Below are positions 1-9,618 of a DNA stretch of 64,000 nucleotides, piece by piece. The stretch is from Actinokineospora enzanensis DSM 44649. GTDB lineage: Bacteria; Actinomycetota; Actinomycetes; Mycobacteriales; Pseudonocardiaceae. The first letter of the stretch is position 1. Each line of letters opens with the position of its first letter. Under the pieces are notes generated by a model. That model saw only the letters and a list, made by a program, of their open reading frames with translations. It made no database searches and had not been told where the DNA came from. The stretch is from the NCBI RefSeq assembly GCF_000374445.1, contig NZ_KB894436.1:1-64000 (forward strand), read 5' to 3'. Made by a program: the position numbers and the translations under genes.

Positions 1-26
1 CCCCCCCCGCCACTAGGATCGACCCC

Positions 27-590
27 ATGCCAACACCCCCGCCCTCCGACGGCCCAGAGCTAGTCCCCCAGGACGGGACAGGCATCCCCGACACCCTCCA
101 GCGCCTCTGGACCCCCCACCGCATGGCCTACATCCGAGGCGAGAACAAACCCGAAGGCACCGAGCCCGAAGGCTGCCCCTTCTGCAGCCTCACCGCCCTC
201 ACCGACGAAGATGCCCTCATCGTCGCCAGAGGCGACTCCGTCTACGCCGTCCTCAACCTCTACCCCTACAACCCGGGCCACCTCATGGTCGTCCCCTACC
301 GCCACGTGGCCGACTACACCGACCTCACCCAGGCCGAGACCGACGAGCTGGCCCGCTTCACCCAGCAGGCCATGCGCGTGGCGCGCAAGGTCGCCGCCCC
401 GCACGGCTTCAACATCGGCATGAACCAGGGCGTCGTCGCAGGCGCGGGCATCGCCGCCCACCTGCACCAGCACCTCGTCCCCCGCTGGGGCGGCGACGCG
501 AACTTCATGCCCGTCATCGGGCACACCAAGGTGCTCCCGCAGCTCCTCGGCGAGACCCGGACCCTGCTCGCCGACGCCTGGCCGGTCTAG
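27..590 (+). CDS. HIT-family nucleotide hydrolase/phosphorylase-like protein
   Basis: A 187-residue histidine-triad protein. The HIT signature HLHQHL is seen at residues 145-150, with H145, H147 and H149 forming the triad. A CPFC pair at 50-53 is typical of actinobacterial members that may bind zinc. HIT proteins hydrolyse or phosphorolyse the alpha-phosphate of nucleotides such as AMP conjugates or Ap4A; the exact substrate cannot be told from the sequence. In mycobacteria a HIT gene lies directly before pgsA-patA-pimA. Here a YceI/MarR pair has been inserted between them, which supports orthology to that HIT gene. The start is ATG; upstream context is cut by the window edge. Confidence 0.9.
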   Translation: MPTPPPSDGPELVPQDGTGIPDTLQRLWTPHRMAYIRGENKPEGTEPEGCPFCSLTALTDEDALIVARGDSVYAVLNLYPYNPGHLMVVPYRHVADYTDLTQAETDELARFTQQAMRVARKVAAPHGFNIGMNQGVVAGAGIAAHLHQHLVPRWGGDANFMPVIGHTKVLPQLLGETRTLLADAWPV

Positions 591-621
591 CCAGAGAGTC
601 AGGACCCGGGTCCGCTGCCGC

Positions 622-1176
622 TCATTCGCCAGCGCGGAGCACGGCCTCCAGCTCGATGTGGACGGTGATCTTGTCGCCGACCACGGCGATGCCGTTCTGC
701 ACGCCCTCGAAGTTGACGCCGAAGTCCTTGCGGTTGATCTCGGTCGTGCCGGAGAAGCCGACGCGGGTGCCGCCGTACGGGTCCGGGCCGAAGCCGTTCA
801 GCTCGAAGTGCAGCGGGACGACCTTGGTGACGCCCTTGAGCGTCAGCTCGCCGTCGAGTACGTAGCCGTCGCCGGACGCGCGCACGCCGGAGGCGCGGTA
901 TGTCATCTCCGGGTAGGTCTCCACCTCGAAGAAGTCCGCCGAGCGCAGGTGGTTGTCGCGGTGCTCGTTGTAGGTGTTGATGGTCCGCAGGTCGATGTCG
1001 ACCGCGACGCTCGCCTGGGCGGGGTCGTCGGTGGTGACCAGGTGGCCGGTGACGCCGTCGAAGCGGCCCTTGACCTTGCTCACGACCATGTGCCGGACGG
1101 TGAAGCCGATGTCCGAGTGGGCGGCGTCGATGTCCCAGGTGCCTGCGATGAACCCGGGGAGCTGGGCGAGCGTCAT
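622..1176 (-). CDS. YceI-family lipid-binding-like protein
   Basis: A 184-residue protein matching the YceI family: beta-barrel lipocalin-like fold, start WDIDAAHSDIGFTVRHM, and a late block with GFSGTTEINRKDFGV. YceI proteins bind isoprenoid-type lipids; no signal peptide is seen, so this copy is probably cytoplasmic. The ATG at 1176 is chosen because GGAGG (plus-strand CCTCC at 1183-1187) sits six bases before it. A longer reading from 1209 would run through the operator. It is divergent from a MarR regulator, and both MarR-type palindromes lie in its leader or promoter, so repression by that MarR protein is likely (inference). Confidence 0.88.
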   Translation of the reverse strand: MTLAQLPGFIAGTWDIDAAHSDIGFTVRHMVVSKVKGRFDGVTGHLVTTDDPAQASVAVDIDLRTINTYNEHRDNHLRSADFFEVETYPEMTYRASGVRASGDGYVLDGELTLKGVTKVVPLHFELNGFGPDPYGGTRVGFSGTTEINRKDFGVNFEGVQNGIAVVGDKITVHIELEAVLRAGE

Positions 1177-1200
1177 GGGGTGCCTCCGTGCGATCGGGTA

Positions 1201-1248
1201 GTTGAACACTCAACAGCGACGATAGCCCGAGCAAGTTGAGAGTTCAAC
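1201..1248. promoter_or_regulatory. Twin MarR-type operator palindromes between yceI and marR
   Basis: Two 14-bp palindromes of identical design, GTTGA-N4-TCAAC, are seen at 1201-1214 and 1235-1248. Their start-to-start spacing is 34 bp. They fill the divergent gap between the YceI gene (start 1176) and the MarR gene (start 1264); the second ends 15 bp before the MarR start codon. MarR dimers bind such short palindromes, so autoregulation plus control of yceI is the natural reading. Binding itself is inferred. Confidence 0.75.
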
Positions 1249-1263
1249 CAGTAGACTGGTGGC

Positions 1264-1752
1264 ATGGACGACACCCGCTGGCTCACCGACGCCGAGCGCG
1301 ATGTCTGGCGCACCTTCATCACCATGGTCGGGGCCTTCGGCGACCACCTGGACAAGCAGCTCCAGCGCGACTCCGCGATGCCCTACACCTACTACGAGAT
1401 CCTCGTCGTCCTCTCCCACGCGCCCGGCCGCGCGCTGCGGATGAGCGAGCTGGCGGGCCTGCGCGGCGCGAGCCGGAGCAGGCTCTCGCACGCGGTCTCC
1501 CGGCTGGAGGAGGCGGGCTGGGTCGAGCGCCGCGAGTGCCCCACCGACAAGCGCGGCTCCATCGCCGTGCTCACCGACGAGGGCTTCGCCGCGTTGGCCG
1601 CCGCCGCCCCCGGCCACGTCACCACCGTGCGCGAGGCGCTGTTCGACCGGCTCACCCCCGAGCAGGTCGCCGTCCTCGGCCAGATCAGCGTGGCCGTGCT
1701 GGACGGGCTCGACCCGGACAAGTGCCTGCCCGGCAACCGCGAGCTGGGCTGA
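1264..1752 (+). CDS. MarR-family transcriptional regulator
   Basis: A 162-residue winged-helix regulator. The helix-turn-helix covers about residues 58-85 (MSELAGLRGASRSRLSHAVS), followed by a wing with DKRGSIAVLTDEG, the usual MarR D-x-R signature in the form TDKRG. Amino- and carboxy-terminal helices would form the dimer interface. It is divergent from the YceI gene and next to two GTTGA-N4-TCAAC sites. MarR proteins usually respond to small phenolic or oxidant ligands; the ligand is unknown here. The gene pair interrupts the conserved HIT-pgsA neighbourhood, which suggests insertion. Confidence 0.9.
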   Translation: MDDTRWLTDAERDVWRTFITMVGAFGDHLDKQLQRDSAMPYTYYEILVVLSHAPGRALRMSELAGLRGASRSRLSHAVSRLEEAGWVERRECPTDKRGSIAVLTDEGFAALAAAAPGHVTTVREALFDRLTPEQVAVLGQISVAVLDGLDPDKCLPGNRELG

Positions 1753-1835
1753 GGGTGGCGCGGCGCACGCGGGCGCGCGCCGGTTAGGCTGCCCGGGCCA
1801 GCCCGGAATCCGCTGTTAGGTGCGCCGCCAGCCCC

Positions 1836-2498
1836 ATGCTGAACATCTTCGCCCGTGCCACTGTCTCGCGCGTCACCGATCCGATCGGCGCGTCGCTCGT
1901 CCGCGTCGGACTGACGCCCAACGCCGTCACCCTGTTCGGCACCGCGGGCGCCATCGCGGGCGCGCTGTGGCTGTTCCCGGCCGGGCACCTGTTCGCGGGC
2001 ACCCTCGTGGTGTGGGGCTTCGCCATGTTCGACCTGCTCGACGGGGCCATGGCGCGCGCGCTCGGCGGCGGCACCCGCTACGGCGCGGTGCTCGACGCCA
2101 CCTGCGACCGGCTCGCCGACGGCGCCCTGTTCTGCGGCATCACCTGGTACCTGTTCGAGGTCGCGCACGACCGGACCACCGCCGTGGCCGCGTTGGTCTG
2201 CCTGGTGCTGGCCCAGGTGATCTCGTATGTGAAGGCGCGCGCCGAGGCGTCCGAACTGGACGCCGACGGCGGGCTGGTGGAGCGGGCCGAGCGGCTGATC
2301 ATCACTCTGGTCGGCACCGGCCTGACCGGGCTCGGCGTGGACTACGCGGTGCCGGTCGCGCTGTGGCTGCTGGCCGCAGGCTCGGTCGTCACGGTGGCGC
2401 AGCGGCTGCTCGCGGTGCGGCGCTCGGCGCGCACGGTGGCCGAGGCGCCGGAGCGAACGGCGCCGGAGGGAAAGGCACTGGAGGGGAAGGACCGATGA
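1836..2498 (+). CDS. pgsA: Phosphatidylinositol phosphate synthase (CDP-alcohol phosphotransferase)
   Basis: A 220-residue polytopic membrane enzyme with the CDP-alcohol phosphotransferase motif D-x2-D-G-x2-A-R...G-x3-D-x3-D, visible from about D66 (FDLLDGAMARAL) through GAVLDATCDRLAD. In actinobacteria the enzyme in this position makes phosphatidylinositol phosphate from CDP-diacylglycerol and inositol 3-phosphate, the first step towards PI and PIM lipids. It is translationally coupled to the next gene through an ATGA overlap at 2495-2498. The order pgsA-patA-pimA-Nudix matches the mycobacterial operon, which makes the PI role more likely than phosphatidylglycerol phosphate synthesis. Confidence 0.92.
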   Translation: MLNIFARATVSRVTDPIGASLVRVGLTPNAVTLFGTAGAIAGALWLFPAGHLFAGTLVVWGFAMFDLLDGAMARALGGGTRYGAVLDATCDRLADGALFCGITWYLFEVAHDRTTAVAALVCLVLAQVISYVKARAEASELDADGGLVERAERLIITLVGTGLTGLGVDYAVPVALWLLAAGSVVTVAQRLLAVRRSARTVAEAPERTAPEGKALEGKDR

Positions 2499-3433
2499 GC
2501 GGCTGGGGTGACCGCCTGCAGGCGGGCGGCTACGGGCTGGGCTGGCGGCTGGCGCGCACGCTGCCCGAGCCGTTCGCGGCCACACTGTTCCGCGCGGGCG
2601 CCGACCTCGCCGCGCGCCGCGCGGGTGCGGGCACCCGCCAGTTACGCGCCAACCTCGCCCGCGTGGTGCCGCAGGCCGGACCGGCCGAGCTCGACGACCT
2701 GGTCCGCCAGTCCCTGCGCTCCTACGCGCGGTACTGGATGGAGGCGTTCCGGCTGCCCACCATGGACCACACCGAGATCCACGCCAGAGTGAAGTCGGCG
2801 ATGACCGGCAACGAGTACGTCAACGCCGCCCTGCGCGAGGGCAACGGCGTCGTGCTCGCACTGGCCCACTCGGGCAACTGGGACGCGGCAGGCGTCTGGC
2901 TGGTCGGCGAGCACGGGCGGTTCACCACCGTCGCCGAACGGCTGCGACCCGAGTCCCTGTACGAGAAGTTCGTCGCCTACCGCGAGTCGCTCGGCTTCGA
3001 GATCCTGCCCGCCACCGGCGGCGACAGGAACCCGGCCGTGGTGCTGGCCGAGCGGCTGCGCCAGAACGGGATCGTCTGCCTGCTCGCCGACCGCGACCTC
3101 ACCCCGGCGGGTCGGCCGGTCACCTTCTTCGGCCACCGGACCCGGATGCCCGCGGGCCCCGCCTACCTGGCCGCCCGCACCGGCGCCCACCTGCTGCCCG
3201 CGGGCCTCTGGTTCACCGACGACGGCTGGGGCCTGCGCATCCACCCGCCGGTGAAGGTCGACGGCGTGCGCGGCATCCAGGCCGCCACCCAGACCCTGGC
3301 CGACATCCTCGCCGCGGACATCGCCGCGCACCCGGCCGACTGGCACATGCTGCAGAAGCTGTGGCTGGACGACCTGCCCGCGGACCGGCGCGCCGCGCTC
3401 GCGGCCAGGGAGGCGCCCCGGGGGCGGCGCTGA
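2495..3433 (+). CDS. patA: Phosphatidylinositol mannoside acyltransferase
   Basis: A 312-residue lysophospholipid acyltransferase-fold protein. The catalytic H-x4-D motif is HSGNWD with H125 and D130. In actinobacteria the enzyme at this locus acylates the mannose of PIM1/PIM2 on the cytoplasmic face of the membrane. The ATG at 2495 overlaps the pgsA stop (ATGA) and gives the family's normal length, so an upstream in-frame extension is rejected. Its stop overlaps the start of pimA (TGATG), so the three genes are made together. Confidence 0.92.
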   Translation: MSGWGDRLQAGGYGLGWRLARTLPEPFAATLFRAGADLAARRAGAGTRQLRANLARVVPQAGPAELDDLVRQSLRSYARYWMEAFRLPTMDHTEIHARVKSAMTGNEYVNAALREGNGVVLALAHSGNWDAAGVWLVGEHGRFTTVAERLRPESLYEKFVAYRESLGFEILPATGGDRNPAVVLAERLRQNGIVCLLADRDLTPAGRPVTFFGHRTRMPAGPAYLAARTGAHLLPAGLWFTDDGWGLRIHPPVKVDGVRGIQAATQTLADILAADIAAHPADWHMLQKLWLDDLPADRRAALAAREAPRGRR

Positions 3434-4569
3434 TGGGCCTGCGCATCGGGATCGTCTGCCCGTACTCGCTCGACGTGCCCGGCGGCGTCCAGTCGCACGT
3501 GCTCGACCTGGCCCGCGCCCTGCACACCCTGGGCCACGACGTGGACGTGCTCGCCCCGGCCGACGAGGACACCCCGGTGCCCGACTTCGTCCGCCCGGCG
3601 GGCCGTGCCCTTGGCATCCCGTACAACGGCTCGGTCGCCCGCCTGTCCTTCGGCCCGCTCTCCTACACCCGGGTCCGCCGCTGGATCCGCGACCACGACT
3701 TCGACGTGCTGCACCTGCACGAGCCGACCGCGCCCAGCCTGTCCATGCTGGCCCTGATGATCGCCGACGGCCCCATCGTGGCCACCTTCCACACCTCGAC
3801 CCCGCGGTCACGGACGCTGAGCGCGTTCCAGGCCGTCCTGCAACCGTTCCTGGAGAAGGTGACGGCCCGCATCGCGGTGTCCGCGCTGGCCCGCCGGGTC
3901 CAGGTCGAGCACCTCGGCGGCGACGCGGTGGAGATCCCCAACGGCGTGGACGTCCCGTTCTACCGGGACGCCGAGCCACTGCCCGGCTACCCGCGCGCGG
4001 GCGGCACGATCGGCTTCGTCGGCCGCTACGACGAGCCCCGCAAGGGCATGCCCATCCTGCTCGGCGCCTTCCAGGAACTGGCCGACGACCTGCCCGACCT
4101 GCGGCTGCTGGTGGTGGGCCGGGGCGACGAGGCCGAGCTGCGCCGCACCATGGGCACCCGGCTGGCCGACCGGATCGACCTCCTTGGCCCGGTCGACGAC
4201 CCCACCAAGGCCCGCATGCTCGGCAGCGTGGACGTGTACTGCGCGCCCAACCTGGGCGGCGAGAGCTTCGGCATGATCCTCACCGAGGCGATGGCCGCGG
4301 GCACCCCCGTGGTGGCCAGCGACCTGGACGCCTTCCGCCGCGTGCTGGACGACGGCCACGCGGGCGTCCTCACCGCCGTCGGCGACCCGCATGCCCTGGC
4401 CGAGGGCCTGCGCTCGGTACTGACGGACCCGTCCCGCCGCGCCACCCTCGCCGCCGAGGGCAGCCGCCGGGTGGCGATGTTCGACTGGGCGGCGGTGGCC
4501 ACCCGCGTCCTGCGCGTCTACGAGCAGGCCGTCGCCGCGGACCCGCGCGCGGTGGGGGAGGTGCCGTGA
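3433..4569 (+). CDS. pimA: Phosphatidylinositol alpha-mannosyltransferase
   Basis: A 378-residue GT4 glycosyltransferase with the GT-B fold. It transfers the first mannose from GDP-mannose to phosphatidylinositol. The N-terminal PYSLDVPGGVQSHVLDLA is characteristic of PimA. The C-terminal nucleotide-sugar site shows GGESFGMILTEAMAAGTPV, containing the E-x7-E signature. The ATG at 3433 overlaps the patA stop (TGATG). The gene ends in a GTGA overlap with the Nudix gene. Context and sequence agree, so the assignment is firm. Confidence 0.94.
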   Translation: MGLRIGIVCPYSLDVPGGVQSHVLDLARALHTLGHDVDVLAPADEDTPVPDFVRPAGRALGIPYNGSVARLSFGPLSYTRVRRWIRDHDFDVLHLHEPTAPSLSMLALMIADGPIVATFHTSTPRSRTLSAFQAVLQPFLEKVTARIAVSALARRVQVEHLGGDAVEIPNGVDVPFYRDAEPLPGYPRAGGTIGFVGRYDEPRKGMPILLGAFQELADDLPDLRLLVVGRGDEAELRRTMGTRLADRIDLLGPVDDPTKARMLGSVDVYCAPNLGGESFGMILTEAMAAGTPVVASDLDAFRRVLDDGHAGVLTAVGDPHALAEGLRSVLTDPSRRATLAAEGSRRVAMFDWAAVATRVLRVYEQAVAADPRAVGEVP

Positions 4570-5537
4570 GCGACTGGTACCCGATCCTGGCGGCCATGGC
4601 CGCCCTGGTCCTCTTCGGCATCTGGCTGGTGGGCACGGCCAACCGCCTGGACCGCCTGCACGTCCGCACCGACGCCGCCTGGGCCGCCCTGGACGCCGCC
4701 CTGGCCCGCCGCGCCGTCGTCGCCCGCGCGGTCTCCGGCGTCCTCGACCCGTCCCCCGGCGACCGTCTCCGGGTGTTGGCCGACCGCGCCGAACGCGCAC
4801 CCCGGCCGGATCGGGAGTCCGCCGAGAACGACCTGAGCCGTGAACTGTCCTCCGTGGACCGTCAAGACCTGGCCCTCGCCCTGGTCACCGAACTCGTGGA
4901 CGCGGAACAACGGGTGGTCATCGCCCGCCGCGTGCACAGCGACGCCGTCCGCGACACCCTCGCCCTGCGCCGCCGCCGTCCGGTCCGCTGGTTGAAGCTG
5001 GCGGGCACGGCGCCCAGCCCGGAGTACCTGGAGATCGCCGAACCGGACCTGTCGGAGGACGTCCCGCGTCCACGCCCGGCCGCGCGCGTGGTGCTGCTGG
5101 ACGCCGCGGGCCGGGTGCTGTTGTTCCACGGCCACGACCCGGCCCGCACCGGCGACAGCTACTGGTTCACCGTCGGCGGCGGCGTGGAACCGGGGGAGGA
5201 CCTGCGTTCCGCCGCCGCCCGCGAACTCCGCGAGGAAACCGGCATCGACCTCCCGGCCGACTCCCTCACCGGCCCCATCTGGCGCAGGCGGGTGCTGTTC
5301 AGCTTCGACGGCCGCAACTACGACGGCGAGGAGTGGTTCTTCCTGGCCCACCTCCCCGCCGACGCCACCGTGGACACCTCCGGCTTCACCGACCTGGAGA
5401 CGGCCACCATCGCCGAACACCGCTGGTGGACCGTCGACGACCTCCGGTCCACCGCGGACACCGTCTACCCGGTCCAGCTCGCGGAGTTGCTGTCGGAACG
5501 CCAGACCTGGGACGGAACCCTCAAGGCCGTCCGCTGA
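4566..5537 (+). CDS. Membrane-anchored LemA-like/Nudix hydrolase fusion
   Basis: A 323-residue protein with two parts. Residues 1-22 form a membrane anchor. About 25-150 form a helical region reminiscent of LemA (TDAAWAALDAALARRAVVARAV). About 165-320 form a Nudix domain, with the Nudix box GVEPGEDLRSAAARELREET near residues 204-226 (G-x5-E-x7-REL-x2-E-x2). Nudix enzymes cleave nucleoside diphosphates linked to another moiety; the substrate is not known. A Nudix gene follows pimA in mycobacteria too. The GTG start overlaps the pimA stop (GTGA), so it is the fourth gene of the PIM operon. Confidence 0.85.
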   Translation: MSDWYPILAAMAALVLFGIWLVGTANRLDRLHVRTDAAWAALDAALARRAVVARAVSGVLDPSPGDRLRVLADRAERAPRPDRESAENDLSRELSSVDRQDLALALVTELVDAEQRVVIARRVHSDAVRDTLALRRRRPVRWLKLAGTAPSPEYLEIAEPDLSEDVPRPRPAARVVLLDAAGRVLLFHGHDPARTGDSYWFTVGGGVEPGEDLRSAAARELREETGIDLPADSLTGPIWRRRVLFSFDGRNYDGEEWFFLAHLPADATVDTSGFTDLETATIAEHRWWTVDDLRSTADTVYPVQLAELLSERQTWDGTLKAVR

Positions 5538-5545
5538 CACCGGGC

Positions 5546-5574
5546 GAGGGGGCGGCGGCAACGACCACCCCCTC
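5546..5574. terminator. Weak hairpin between convergent Nudix and EF-G-like genes
   Basis: A seven-base stem GAGGGGG (5546-5552) with CCCCCTC (5568-5574) and a 15-base loop lies in the short gap between two convergent genes. There is no T-tract. It could serve both directions, but the support is modest. Confidence 0.4.
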
Positions 5575-5579
5575 CGGCA

Positions 5580-7700
5580 TCACGCGTACTGGGTGGCCAA
5601 CGAGGCGGGCAACGGGTCGAACCGGGCGAACTCCCGACTGAACGCCCCCGCCCCCGACGTCAACGACCGCAAGTCGATCGCGTACCGCAACAGCGCGGTA
5701 GCGGGCACCTCCGCCAACACCACCGTGTACCCCGCGGAATCCGCGGAAGTACCCAACACCCGCCCACGCCGAGCGGACAGATCCCCGAGCACGGCCCCGA
5801 GATGCTCATCCCGCAACCGCACCCGGATCGAGTCCACCGGCTCCAGCAACGAGATCCTGGTCTTCTCCGCGGCGTCCTTCAGCGCCAACGATCCGGCGGT
5901 CTGGAACGCGGCATCGGACGAGTCCACACTGTGCGCCTTCCCGTCCACCAGCGTCACCCGGATATCCACCACCGGATGCCCGGCGTGCAGCCCCCGCTCC
6001 AGCTGGGCCCGGACCCCCTTCTCCACCGACCCGATGAACTGGTGCGGCACCGACCCGCCGACCACCCGGTCCACGAACTCGAACCCGGTACCGGTCGGCA
6101 GCGGCTCCACCTCGATATCGCACACCGCGTACTGCCCATGCCCACCGGACTGCTTCACATGCCGCCCATGTCCCCGGGCGGTCCCGGCGAACGTCTCCCG
6201 CAGCGACACCTTCACCGGCTCCGTCTCGACATCCGCCCCACCGGCCCGCAACCGGTCGAGCACCACATCGGCGTGCGCCTCGCCCATGCACCACAACACG
6301 AGCTGATGCGTCTCGGCGTTCCGTTCCAACCGCAACGTCGGGTCCCCGGCGACGAGCCGCGACAGGTTGCGCGCCAACGCATCCTCATCACTACGGGTCT
6401 TCGCGGCCACCGCGACCGGCAGCAACGGCTCGGGCATCGCCCACGGCGCCATCAGGATCGGGTCCTCCGGAGCGGACACGGTGTCCCCGGTCTCCGCCGA
6501 CCCCACCTTCGTCAACGCACACAGATCACCAGCCACGCAGTAGGGCACCTCCCGCAGCGAGGACCCCAACGGCGAGTAGATGTGCGCCACCCGCTCATCC
6601 GCGTCGTGGTCCTCGTGCCCCCGATCCGCCAACCCGTGCCCGGACACGTGCACCGACCGCTCCGGCCGCAACGTCCCGGAAAACACCCGGACCAGTGACA
6701 CCCGCCCGACGTACGAGTCGACCGCGGTCCGCACGACCTCGGCCGCCAACGGCCCGTCCGGGTCGGCCGTGATCGCCGCGCGCGGCCGCCCCTGCGGGTC
6801 CGTCACCTCAGGCAACGCGTGCTCCAACGGCGACGGGAACGCCCGCGACAGGGCGTCCAACAGCTCGTCCAGGCCCAACCCGGTCGTCGCGCACACCGGG
6901 AACACCGGGTGGAACGAGCCCCTGGCCACCGCCGTCTCCAGGTCGGCGATGATCGTCCCCGGCTCGATCGCCTCCCCGGCCAGGTAGCGGTCCATCAGGG
7001 TCTCGTCCTCGCTCTCCGCGATGATCCCCTCCAGCAGCCGGTCCCGGACCTCGCCGATCGTCGAGAGATCGTCCGCCGATGCCTCGGACACGGTCGGCGG
7101 ACGCCCGTCGGTGTAGTCGAACCGCCGCTGCGTGATCAGCCCGAGCAGCCCGGCACCGTCCGGGGTGGGCAGGTAGACCGGCAGCACGTTGGCCCCGAAC
7201 GCGGCCTGGCACGCCGCCAGCTCGGCGTCGAAGTCCGCGCGCGCGTGGTCCAGCCGGGCGATCACCAGCGCGCGCGGCATGCCCACGGCGGCGCACTCGG
7301 CCCACAGCGTGGTCGTGGTCGCGTCCACGCCCTCGGCGGCGCAGACCACGAACAGCGCGGCGTCGGCGGCGCGCAGCCCGGCGCGCAGCTCGCCGACGAA
7401 GTCCGCGTACCCGGGGGTGTCGATCAGGTTCACCTTCACCCCGTCGTGCACCAACGGCGCGACCGACAGGCCGACGGAGCGCTGCTGGCGCACCGCGGCC
7501 GGGTCGTGGTCGCACACCGTGGTGCCCTCGGTGACCGACCCGGCCCGACCGACCACACCGGAGGCGGCCAGCAGCGCCTCGACGAGCGTGGTCTTGCCGG
7601 ACCCGGACGGCCCGACCAGCACGACATTGCGCACCTGTCCCGGATCGCTGACCGCGACCCCGGACTCGGCTTGACCGTTCTCGGAGTTCTTGGACCCCAT
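5580..7700 (-). CDS. Elongation factor G-like GTPase (FusA2 type)
   Basis: A 706-residue paralogue of EF-G. It keeps the P-loop ([10 protein letters not shown]), the G3 motif DTPGYADFV and the later EF-G domains. The G4 motif is not the normal NKxD; the matching stretch reads [10 protein letters not shown]. This is typical of the actinobacterial EF-G-like group (M. tuberculosis FusA2), whose role is not the main translocase activity and is not well defined. The ATG at 7700 (MGSKNSENG) is preferred because an earlier ATG at 7769 lies inside a palindrome-rich leader. It is divergent from pdxS. Confidence 0.88.
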   Translation of the reverse strand: MGSKNSENGQAESGVAVSDPGQVRNVVLVGPSGSGKTTLVEALLAASGVVGRAGSVTEGTTVCDHDPAAVRQQRSVGLSVAPLVHDGVKVNLIDTPGYADFVGELRAGLRAADAALFVVCAAEGVDATTTTLWAECAAVGMPRALVIARLDHARADFDAELAACQAAFGANVLPVYLPTPDGAGLLGLITQRRFDYTDGRPPTVSEASADDLSTIGEVRDRLLEGIIAESEDETLMDRYLAGEAIEPGTIIADLETAVARGSFHPVFPVCATTGLGLDELLDALSRAFPSPLEHALPEVTDPQGRPRAAITADPDGPLAAEVVRTAVDSYVGRVSLVRVFSGTLRPERSVHVSGHGLADRGHEDHDADERVAHIYSPLGSSLREVPYCVAGDLCALTKVGSAETGDTVSAPEDPILMAPWAMPEPLLPVAVAAKTRSDEDALARNLSRLVAGDPTLRLERNAETHQLVLWCMGEAHADVVLDRLRAGGADVETEPVKVSLRETFAGTARGHGRHVKQSGGHGQYAVCDIEVEPLPTGTGFEFVDRVVGGSVPHQFIGSVEKGVRAQLERGLHAGHPVVDIRVTLVDGKAHSVDSSDAAFQTAGSLALKDAAEKTRISLLEPVDSIRVRLRDEHLGAVLGDLSARRGRVLGTSADSAGYTVVLAEVPATALLRYAIDLRSLTSGAGAFSREFARFDPLPASLATQYA

Positions 7701-8004
7701 GGCGCCCCACCTCCACTCGGTCGGGGAGCCGCCGGGGCTCCCCATCGGCACTCGTGTGTTCGATCTCACACCGATATCGGTGGCTCGACAACCCCGCGAG
7801 AGTCCCGAGTCGTTCCCGACCGTTTACCCCCCGGCCGCCGGACAGTCGGTCCGGGCGGGACGCAAAACCGCCGAGTGGCCTGACGAGATAGGTCCCGATT
7901 GGCCACCTTCACCGGGCCATTTCGGCCGTAACCTGTGGTCAGCGGCTTCCCGCCGCCGCGCGCGGGTCCCCACCCGCCGACCGCCGAGAGAAAGGTCGCC
8001 CGCA
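7701..8004. promoter_or_regulatory. Divergent control region of the EF-G-like gene and pdxS
   Basis: This 304-bp non-coding stretch separates two divergent genes. A perfect 14-bp palindrome, CACCGATATCGGTG, lies at 7769-7782. A hairpin of GGGGAGCC (7723-7730) with GGCTCCCC (7736-7743) lies closer to the EF-G-like start, in its likely leader. The palindrome could be an operator; no matching regulator is nearby. No riboswitch was recognised upstream of pdxS. Confidence 0.4.
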
Positions 8005-8916
<912 letters not shown>

Positions 8917-8924
8917 TCGCGGCG

Positions 8925-8949
8925 CCCCGGGGGCCGCGCGCCCCCGGGG
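8925..8949. terminator. Bidirectional terminator hairpin after pdxS
   Basis: A perfect 9-bp GC stem, CCCCGGGGG (8925-8933) with CCCCCGGGG (8941-8949), and a 7-base loop begins 8 bp after the pdxS stop. It ends exactly at the stop codon of the convergent XRE gene. Its position suits termination from both sides. Confidence 0.65.
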
Positions 8950-9528
8950 TCACACGTGCTCGGAGACCAGGCAGGCGGTCGTGCCCGGCAGCAGCGCCTC
9001 GAACACGTGCGGGAGGTCGCCGGGGTAGCAGATGTAGTCGCCGGGCTCCAGCGTGACCGGCTCGTCGGTCAGCCCGACCAGGGCTCGCCCCGAGCTGAGC
9101 ACCACGTGCTCGACCACCCCGGGCGCGTGCGGCTCCGACTCCCGCCTGCTGCCTGGCTCACCCCTGGTCAGGTAGACGTCGCGGCGGGCGTGCGGCGGGC
9201 TGGAGGCCAGCAGCGTGCACGAGTAGTCGGCGCGTTCGGAGTAGACCACCGGGCCCTCGCCGAGGCGGATCACCTGCACCCGCGGCCGCGGCGGCTCGAC
9301 CAGTCTGCTGAACGGCACGCCCAGGGTCACGCTCAACGCCCACAGGGTCTCGATGCTCGGGTTGCCCGAACCGGACTCCAGCTGGGAGAGCGTCGACTTG
9401 GCCACTCCGGCCCGCTTGGCCAGCTCGCTCAGCGAGAGCCCCACTCGTTCCCGCTCGCGGCGCAGCGAGCGGGCGATGACGTCCAGCAGTGCTCCGCGCT
9501 GCTCCACTTTCCGCTCCCTGGTGGTCAC
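8950..9528 (-). CDS. XRE-family regulator with C-terminal cupin domain
   Basis: A 192-residue regulator. About residues 15-70 form an XRE helix-turn-helix (LSLSELAKRAGVAKSTLSQL...GNPSIETLWAL). About 110-185 form a cupin sensor domain (EPHAPGVVEHVVLSSGRALV, then LEPGDYICYPGDLPHVFEA). Such XRE-cupin proteins are common next to AzlC/AzlD branched-chain amino acid exporters. The start is taken as GTG 9528; GTG 9507 is a possible alternative. It is divergent from azlC across a gap with three copies of a GTTCG-N6-CGAAC palindrome, its probable operators. Confidence 0.85.
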   Translation of the reverse strand: MTTRERKVEQRGALLDVIARSLRRERERVGLSLSELAKRAGVAKSTLSQLESGSGNPSIETLWALSVTLGVPFSRLVEPPRPRVQVIRLGEGPVVYSERADYSCTLLASSPPHARRDVYLTRGEPGSRRESEPHAPGVVEHVVLSSGRALVGLTDEPVTLEPGDYICYPGDLPHVFEALLPGTTACLVSEHV

Positions 9529-9533
9529 CCGAT

Positions 9534-9618
9534 GTTCGATGTGACGAACGATCCGTTCGCGTTGACGAACGGGCCATCGGTGTCCATCATATCGGACTAT
9601 GCGTTCGATCTGGCGAAC
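9534..9618. promoter_or_regulatory. Triple GTTCG-N6-CGAAC operator upstream of azlC
   Basis: Three 16-bp inverted repeats GTTCG-N6-CGAAC are seen at 9534-9549, 9555-9570 and 9603-9618. The first two are 21 bp apart, about two helical turns. The third begins 4 bp inside azlC. An extra CGAACG-N3-CGTTCG reading bridges the first two (9545-9559). The sites fill the promoter gap between the XRE-cupin gene and azlC, so binding by that regulator is the simplest explanation (inference). Confidence 0.72.

Noticed and set aside
7701-8004. A riboswitch or attenuator ahead of pdxS
   Set aside because: Only a palindrome and a hairpin nearer the other gene are seen; no known riboswitch architecture was recognised.
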